Shown here: in pieces, positions 53,210-64,000 of the stretch
How the letters are laid out: each line of letters opens with the position of its first letter
Position numbering within the stretch: the stretch's first letter is position 1
The notes under the pieces: generated by a model
What the model saw: only the letters and a program-made list of their open reading frames with translations
The model's database searches: none
What the model was told of the DNA's origin: nothing
NCBI GenBank assembly: GCA_964016985.1
Contig: OZ024825.1
Span: forward strand, 35,742,057 to 35,806,056
DNA length: 64,000 bases
Reading direction: 5' to 3'
Source: Anodontia alba
Taxonomy: Eukaryota > Mollusca > Bivalvia > Lucinida > Lucinidae
Program-made: the position numbers and the translations under genes

Positions 53210-55008
53210 AGCTCGCCTGTACGAAGTACAAGGAGAGCTATTGTAGTCACCCCGGTCGTCCACGTTTGCGTTTGCGTTTGCGTTCCCGTTCCCGTCACAC
53301 TGTGTTAAAGTTTTTCAAATGCTTATATCTCAACAGTCACTCCTCACAGAGGCATCAAATTTGGAACTTAGGTACCTTGGAGGGTCTTCTGAGATTCCAA
53401 GAGAATAAACCCCTGGGTTCATGCCCCTGGGTGGGGCTAGGGGTCAGAATCTAGGACACCTTTGTAATACTGTGTTAAAGTTTTTCAAATTCTTATATCT
53501 TGACTTTCACTCCTCATAGAGCATTCATATTTAGAATTTGGGTACCTGGACGAGTCTTCTGAGATTCCAAAAGAACATACCCCTGGGTTCATACCTCAGG
53601 GTGGGCCTTGGGGTGGGGCTAGGGGTCAAAATCTAGGACACATTTGTAAAATCTTATATGCCTACAGGTTATAGACACAACTGGTTATACATCAGCTAAC
53701 TATGTGACATCAGTTTAAGTGTAAGAGAGTGAAGGTCATGGTGACCTACATTTTACGGTCAAGGTCACCTAGATTTCACGGTCCAGTGATTTTGCCTTAT
53801 ATCTTGAATACTATTTGTTGGATAAATGTCACACCTGGGATATTACTTCCATGTGACCCAATGAATGACCACTTACTATATCTAGGTCATTGTGACCTAT
53901 ATTTCATGGTTCAGTGATTTTGCCTTATATCTTGAATACTTTTTGTTGGTTAAATGTCACACCTGGGATATTAGTTCCATGTGACCCAATGAATGACCAC
54001 TTACTATATCTAGGTCATTGTGACCTATATTTCATGGTTCAGTGATTTTGCCTTATATCTTGAATACTATTTGTTGGATAAATGTCACACCTGGGATATT
54101 AGTTCCATGTGACCCAATGAATGACCACTTACTATATCTAGGTCATTGTGACCTATATTTCATGGTTCAGTGATTTTGCCTTATATCTTGAATACTATTT
54201 GTTGGATAAATGTCACACCTGGGATATTAGTTCCATGTGACCCAATGAATGACCACTTACTATATCTAGGTCATTGTGACCTATATTTCATGGTTCAGTG
54301 ATTTTGCCTTATAGCTTGAATACTATTTGTTGGATAAATGTCACACCTGGGATATTAGTTCCTTGTGACCCGATTATTGACGTCAAAATATATCTCTGTT
54401 GGTGTGACCTATATTTCATGGTTCAGTGATTTTGCCTTATATCTAGAATACTATTTGTTGGATAAATGTCACACCTGGGATATTACTTCCATGTGACCCA
54501 ATGAATGACCACTTACTATATCTAGGTCATTGTGACCTATATTTCATGGTCCAGTGATTTTGCCTTATATCTTGAATACTATTTGTTGGATAAATGTCAC
54601 ACCTGGGATATTAGTTCCTTGTGACCCGATTATTGACGTCAAAATATATCTCTGTTGGTGTGACCTATATTTCATGGTTCAGTGATTTTGCCTTATATCT
54701 TGAATACTATTCAAAATATATCTCTGTTGGTGTGACCTATATGTCATGGTTCAGTGATTTTGCCTTCTATCTTGAATACTATTTGTTGGATAAATGTCAC
54801 ACCTGGGATATTAGTTCCATGTGACCCAATGAATGACCACTTACTATATCTAGGTCATTGTGACCTATATTTCATGCTTCAGTGATTTTGCCTTTACATA
54901 CAAATACATCTAGGTCAGTGTGACCTATATTATATGGCTTAATGATAAAAATGTTACAATATAAAATGTACCCAGCAGGCGAGCTCGCTGTCCTCCGACA
55001 GCTCTTGT
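53210..55008 (+). mobile_element. Helentron-like element H6 nested in H5
   Basis: It starts AGCTCGCCTGTACGAAGTAC, GGAGAGCTATTGTAGTCACC and ends GGCGAGCTCGCTGTCC, then TCCGACAGCTCTTGTT (hairpin GCTGTCCTCCGACAGC). The empty site exists in another H5 unit (TCAAATTTTTTGTGTTTATG at 55511), so insertion between T's is directly visible. Confidence 0.8.
53740..54900 (+). repeat. 128-bp tandem array in H6, about eight to nine units
   Basis: TCTAGGTCATTGTGACCTAT starts at 53881, 54009, 54137 and 54265, an exact 128-bp period. Units contain GTTCAGTGATTTTGCCTTAT and CACACCTGGGATATTAGTTC. Variants with TTATTGACGTCAAAATATAT, including a partial unit at about 54710, interrupt the array. Confidence 0.92.
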
Positions 55009-56244
55009 TGTGTTTAAGTTTATATAGCTGTATCGTCAAGACCCTTGTGGAATTTCATTTATATTTGACATGTTGCTATATATTGGCCTAGAGTCTTACT
55101 CTGCATGATCCCCACCCCGGGTGTGACCGAGGTCAAGGTCACGAACTTAGAAGTTTCATTTAAAAGTAAAAGTTTTTGCTGTTAAGTTTATATAGCCATA
55201 TCATCAAGACCTTTTGTTAAATTTTATTATACCCTAATTGAAAGGTTGAGCAGATATAGCTATCAGCAAGGAATCTGTTTGTCTGTCCATCCATCCATTG
55301 AAGCATTATTTGTTCATAGTTTATTTTTGTCTTAGGGTCAAAGTTTTTATGTTAAAGTTTATAAGACCTTATATTATGAAGAGCCTTTGATGGATTTAAT
55401 TCATGTTTGGCGTGATGGTAGATATAGGGCTTAAGTTTTTATCAGCACCAACCCTATCCCGGGGAATAACATTGGGGTCAAGGTCACGGACTTAGAATTT
55501 CCATAAATAAGTCAAATTTTTTGTGTTTATGTTTATATAGCTATACCATCAAGACCCTTTGAGGAATTTCATTTATATTTTACATGTTGGTAGATATAGG
55601 TCTAGAGTTTTACTCAGCATCATCCTTATCCTGGGGTATGATTGAGGTCAAGGTCACAGACTTAGACATTTCATATAAAAGTAAAAAAAAAAAAGAAAAA
55701 TTGCATCTAAGTTTATATAGCTATATTATGAAGACCCTTTTGTTGGTTTCATTAATATTAAGCATGATGGTATATATAGGTCTGAAGTTTTTCTCGGCAC
55801 CATTCCCAAGCTGGGGCATGGCTTTTAAGTCAAGGTCACAGACATTTCATACAAATGTCATTTTTGCTTATATTATAAAGACTGATTTCACTGGTATATG
55901 GTGATAGTTATAGGGCTAAAGTTTTATTTAGCTCAATCCCTGCACCTGTGCCTGACCTTTGACCCACAAGGGTCGACGTGTCGTTAAACCCCAACACAAT
56001 CAATCATTTGAGGTCAAGGGGTTCATATTACTGTGTGATTGAATTTTTTCAATGTTATAACATATAGCATACAACTGCCATCTCCAGAGTCAAAGCTACA
56101 TACTTTGTGCTCTTTAAAAGGTGGTGGTAGCGCTAGTCGGGGGTATATGTGCCCCACTGGGCACTTTGTCTAGTTTTGACAGTTCGTGCAAGCAATGGCA
56201 CTGGCGCGGGGATATGCGATAGTGCACCATCGACTTGCTCTAGT

Positions 56245-56655
56245 TCAAATATGTTAATGGAAGCATATATAGTGAAATTTTATAATTCGGCACTTGCCTG
56301 TTGGCCATTGCTATGAACATTTTCCACTTGCAGGAAATGAACTGTTAATATTGTGTTGTATATTATGTGGAAAAATATAAAGAAGAAAAAAATAATAAAA
56401 ATGTGGAAAGTTTTATCTAGACTTTGCTGTTGTCAATAATAAGAAGCTACATGTAGTTATCATTTATCGAGGTCATCTGAATCAGCCTACCGTATTTGAG
56501 CTATTCCCCTCCTTAGAAGAGATAAAAAGATGGTAACAAAAACTTTTTTACAAATGCTTCTCTCCTTTCCGATCTGTAAGGGTGTCTTCAGTGCATATTC
56601 AAATAATAATGATCCAGATTAGCCAGCAGTGCTGCTCAGTCTTTGCTTCACATTG
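56245..56655. other. Stretch without a recognised gene
   Basis: AT-rich unique-looking sequence between the H3 end and the next MITE. No exon was recognised. Confidence 0.3.
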
Positions 56656-56660
56656 ATATC

Positions 56661-56868
56661 TTAACCCTTGTCCTGCTGAATAAATTAAGATGCCACGCCC
56701 TTTTCAAATTTTCAGCCAATCAGATTACTTGATCCAGATTGTTGATATAAAATTCGCATACATGTACTGAATTGAAAACAGTGCAAATCCAGATCAGAAG
56801 CCAACTGATCTGGATCTACACTGTTTGTAAAGGCAGGGTATATCCGGGTTCAGCAGGGCAAGGGTTAA
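56661..56868. mobile_element. TTAA foldback MITE, family B copy 8
   Basis: TTAACCCTTGTCCTGCTGAA pairs with TTCAGCAGGGCAAGGGTTAA. The inner stem is shortened to CAGATCAGAAGCCAACTGAT. Confidence 0.8.
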
Positions 56869-57469
56869 TTCTGCTGCTGCTAGTGATTCTGCAAAGAGGA
56901 AAGTGAAAGTAATCAATGCACTCTTGCAGAACCCTTGTCATACTGAACTCGGACCTAATAATACCCGGACTTGTCACTAACGGAACTGCCAAAATATGTT
57001 GTCGTGGCTTGATTTTAGCACTATTTTACAGCACTATGGTCATTAAAAATTATTTTGGATAATAACTGAAATTGTAATAAATTGTTTTTAATAGGTTTGT
57101 TTGGTTGAAAAATGTTAAGTCACAATTAATTACATGTAGATTGAAGTTTTGGGTGAATTTCTGATGATTTTCTGCTAGAAGTGCCGAAAGTAGCTAAAAT
57201 GGGTATTGGGTACCTAGTTTTCTCGTTGATGTTTACAAAAACTGTTGGATTTTCCTTAAACATAATGCTGCAGTCTTACAGGTAATATATTGACCTGTTG
57301 CTTTTTGAAAACAAATTTGAGATATTAGGAAAAATAACTGAAATATGAGCATTTAAATTTCATCATACAAAATTATGAAAACTCAGCCACGACAACATAT
57401 TTCCAATAAATACAATACCTGTACCATAGTTACTAGTCCAGTGTATATTGGGTCCAAGCGCTGAATAAA

Positions 57470-57516
57470 TTTACTAAATGTCAAACAGTGCAGATCAAGA
57501 TCAGTTGGCTTTTTAG
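57470..57516. mobile_element. MITE family B fragment
   Basis: AAATGTCAAACAGTGCAGAT and GATCAGTTGGCTTTTTAG match the left half of the family B core. Confidence 0.5.
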
Positions 57517-57598
57517 GCATATGGCTGAACAGACCAAGAATATGTTGGCCAGTCTTGCCCAGTTAGGTCTGAAAACTGCAGCCCAGAAGACTTAACAG
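57517..57598 (+). other. Possible 5' exon upstream of GALE with a 24-codon ORF
   Basis: GGCTTTTTAG precedes it and CAG|GTATTG follows, so it has exon-like borders. It contains a complete ORF at 57521-57595, MAEQTKNMLASLAQLGLKTA then AQKT and stop. It is upstream of the GALE start exon, which itself begins at an acceptor. Its role as a 5' UTR exon with an upstream ORF is inference. Confidence 0.25.
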
Positions 57599-57809
57599 GT
57601 ATTGCCAGTCTGCCATAGCTACAGATATCTTCGTGTCATACTAATATTGCATATTATGTTTTCCCCACCAAAGAGGGGGAATATTGTATTTGATGCGGAT
57701 CCTGTTGGCATCAGCATTGGCATGAAATGACAAGTTGGCCTCTTGTTTTTTTGAAAATGAGATTTTTACATCATTTACTGTATCCATTATTGTCTGGCAG
57801 GCTGAGATG

Positions 57810-62390
<4,581 letters not shown>

Positions 62391-62404
62391 GTTAAGTATT
62401 TAGA

Positions 62405-62660
62405 TGCTCCACATTTACCCTATATATTCGGACTACTGTAAATGTCCTAAAATTTCAAACACCAAAGTTTGTGACAAAATGGAATATGCAAACGTGGTAG
62501 ACCCAGATCAGACTGCTCCTTCAGGAGCAGTCTGATCAGGGTCTACACTGTTTGCCATGCCACTAAGTATTTTAAGATACAGTTGCATAAAAAGCAAAAT
62601 TTAGGTCAACAAAGTATGGAATAAAGTGTTTGAAATTTTAGTACATTTACCGTACTTACC
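62405..62660. mobile_element. Foldback MITE, family E copy
   Basis: CATTTACCCTATATATTCGG is at the left. The centre is a perfect CAGACTGCTCCTTCAGGAGC hairpin with AGTCTG, within GTAGACCCAGATC arms. Confidence 0.65.
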
Positions 62661-62684
62661 ATCCTTATCCGAAATTCAAAATAA

Positions 62685-62850
62685 TTCTACATATCTCCAG
62701 ATAAGGCTGCTTCATACTTCCCCACGAAAACAGATGTTGTGGGTACTCATTTGAAGCACCTCAAAGAGGTTCTTCTAATGAGTACCCACAACATACATTT
62801 TCCTGGAGAAATTTTCTGGATATTCACCCCCCTCTTATCTGGAGCTATGC
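62685..62850. mobile_element. Foldback MITE, family H copy
   Basis: ATGTTGTGGGTACTCATTTG pairs with CTAATGAGTACCCACAACAT. Outer arms are CATATCTCCAGATAAGGCTG and CTTATCTGGAGCTATG. Confidence 0.7.
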
Positions 62851-63139
62851 TTTTGACTGGTTAATGATGTACCTGAAACTGCTTGATGGGTACAGTGTTG
62901 ACTCTGATCAGATGTCACATCCTGTGACTGATCTCTTGGTCTGCACTTTTTGTTCAGGCATAATTGTCTACTATAATGGTACTTACAGTATAATGGTACT
63001 TACAGTATTCCAGTTACAAACCAAAAGTGCAGTAGAATTAGTGCTAGATGTTTGTTCAGAAGATTTGGCTTTGAACCACACCCTGGATTGTTTGGTATTC
63101 CAGGGCATGTAGATTTGTCATGATATTAGCTCACCAACA

Positions 63140-63365
63140 TCCCAAATGTGAAGCACTAGATGATTGCTATCCAAAAATATATTTTTCTTATTTCTTCATG
63201 AAAATGTGTCATGGATACTTATTAGAAGGGCCTAGCCAAGAAAACGTCATCAGAAGTGCCTCTGTCAGGTGCTTCTGATGAGTACCCACAACATTTGTTT
63301 TTATAGAGAAATAAGAAAAATATCAACGTCTTTTGATTAAAAAACTGGGAGCACCTTTAGAACCT
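63140..63365. mobile_element. Foldback MITE, family H copy
   Basis: GATACTTATTAGAAGGGCCT and GTGCTTCTGATGAGTACCCA form the hairpin, with a ~20-bp duplication in the loop (AAAACGTCATCAGAAGTGCC). The right arm is ATAGAGAAATAAGAAAAATA. Confidence 0.6.
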
Positions 63366-64000
63366 GTCAAACACTTAATCTTACCCTAACTGGCTGTAAA
63401 TATTCCAGGTATAGTTATTTTTTGATCCATTAACCCTTATCTTGCCTTTCGCGACAATAGTCGCGCTGGGGGGGGGTCTGCCAACTCAAAAGCCTGTCAT
63501 ACTTACAATATACCACATGCAACCATTCAGAGCAAGTGTTCTCATACAGGAGTGAACCTACTTTCATACAAACACGCCACTTTTCATTACATAGTCAGGT
63601 GCTGGATTTTACCCACACTAAAAAAGACCGAGAATACCAAATTTCAAGCTGCCATTAATTTCAGCACTCACTTCAACAAATTGATCAGGCTTTTCTGGAA
63701 AAAAAGCCCATAACACCTGAATCATTTCCAGTGAGGAAGAAGTAGGAATAACAGTAGAACCTATGTATGTCACTCGTTTCATTCGCAATAGAACACAGTA
63801 GGCGCTGGGCTCTTGTATTTTTTTTTTTTTTTTTGGTGTCTTAAACGGTTCCCGGTTTACACATGACTGTCACGTGACTTTCTAGTCACGTGACCATCCT
63901 TTCTCCGGTAAAATGGCCACTTAGAATCGGCAAATTATACGTGAAAATTTCATGAAAATCGAGGTAAAATTCAGGGGGTAATGACTTCTCAAGTAGAGGT
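63366..64000. other. Right-hand end, no gene recognised
   Basis: It begins with a TTAACCCTTATCTTGCC MITE-like end and GCGACAATAGTCGCGCTGGG hairpin near 63450. No further GALE exon was recognised here, and the rest is unassigned. Confidence 0.3.

Larger units (their letters stand above)
52022..56175 (+). mobile_element. Helentron-like element H5
   Basis: It starts TATACCCCCGACATACGAAG with the hairpin complement TATGTGGGGGTATA. It ends GTGCCCCACTGGGCAC (hairpin) then TTTGTCTAGTT. Tandem ~180-bp units fill it. H6 is inserted at 53210. Confidence 0.7.
51737..56203. mobile_element. Possible hAT-like element C, split by H5
   Basis: The left end is CAGTGCTTGCATTAAGGG; the right end TGCAAGCAATGGCACTG is its imperfect complement. 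Between are repeats of GGAAGTCTGGGACTCCC. Flanks GCGCGGAGATATGTGAT and GCGCGGGGATATGCGAT are similar but longer than an 8-bp TSD, so the borders are uncertain. Confidence 0.45.
49454..56244 (+). mobile_element. Helentron-like element H3 (outer), split by other elements
   Basis: The 5' hairpin ATCCTCGTGCTTTTTCGAAG with AAAAAGCGTGGAAACTGATA is followed by CCGTCCATCC. A core unit (GGAGGAACACAATCAGAATT, 49610) recurs after H4 as GGAGGAACGCATTTGGAATT (51690). The proposed 3' end is GCGATAGTGCACCATCGACT TGCTCTAGTT at 56216-56245. Joining 5' and 3' parts across the insertions is inference. Confidence 0.5.

Noticed and set aside
54621..54824. Repetitive open frame in the 128-bp array
   Set aside because: It follows the tandem period and is unlike any protein.
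53740..54900. Regular repeats resembling a CRISPR array
   Set aside because: The 128-bp units are contiguous without spacers, and the genome is eukaryotic.

Overview
This window is animal nuclear DNA. It is AT-rich, its genes have introns with GT/AG borders, and transposable elements fill most of it. The repeat types point to a marine bivalve mollusc: 'pearl'-like Helentron-derived elements with tandem cores, tRNA-derived SINEs, and dense foldback MITEs. That assignment is inference; a venerid clam is only a guess. Everything was read by eye, so MITE edges are good to about 5-20 bp unless a target duplication is given.

Three host genes can be supported. (1) The 3' part of a NIPA-like magnesium transporter gene lies on + at 335-6277 (four exons). 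(2) A complete replication termination factor 2 gene, RTF2, lies on - at 47199-27091. It has seven coding exons that sum to 951 nt (316 aa) with conserved splice borders, spread over 20 kb. (3) The start of a UDP-glucose 4-epimerase gene, GALE, lies on + with its first coding exon at 58237-58358, a possible 33-nt second exon at 62358-62390, and the rest beyond the window. The genes look functionally unrelated. RTF2 and GALE are divergent, about 11 kb apart.

Layout. 1-6.3 kb: NIPAL exons among MITEs, two SINEs and a Helentron-like element that split an older palindromic MITE. 6.3-27 kb: no host gene seen; TTAA-flanked hairpin MITEs, a broken Tc1 transposon (10.9-12.1 kb) and a GT-rich minisatellite (17-17.7 kb). 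27-47.2 kb: RTF2, with a minisatellite in one intron and, in intron 1, a dead CR1/Jockey-like LINE split by a hAT-like element, which holds a second hAT-like element, which holds a pogo/Tigger-like element. 49.3-56.2 kb: a second nest, of Helentron-like elements with a hAT-like element between layers. 57.5-64 kb: the GALE start, squeezed between a nested MITE pair and a Helentron-like element, followed by more MITEs.

Two patterns stand out. Several MITE families with different termini share nearly the same central hairpin, based on AACAGTGYAGAYCCAGATCAG-like arms, and their innermost stems stay almost perfectly paired while outer arms decay. The Helentron-like elements share a 3' signature of a short hairpin followed by a CTTGTT- or CTAGTT-like end. 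No CRISPR, operon, true tRNA, rRNA or viral gene was found.
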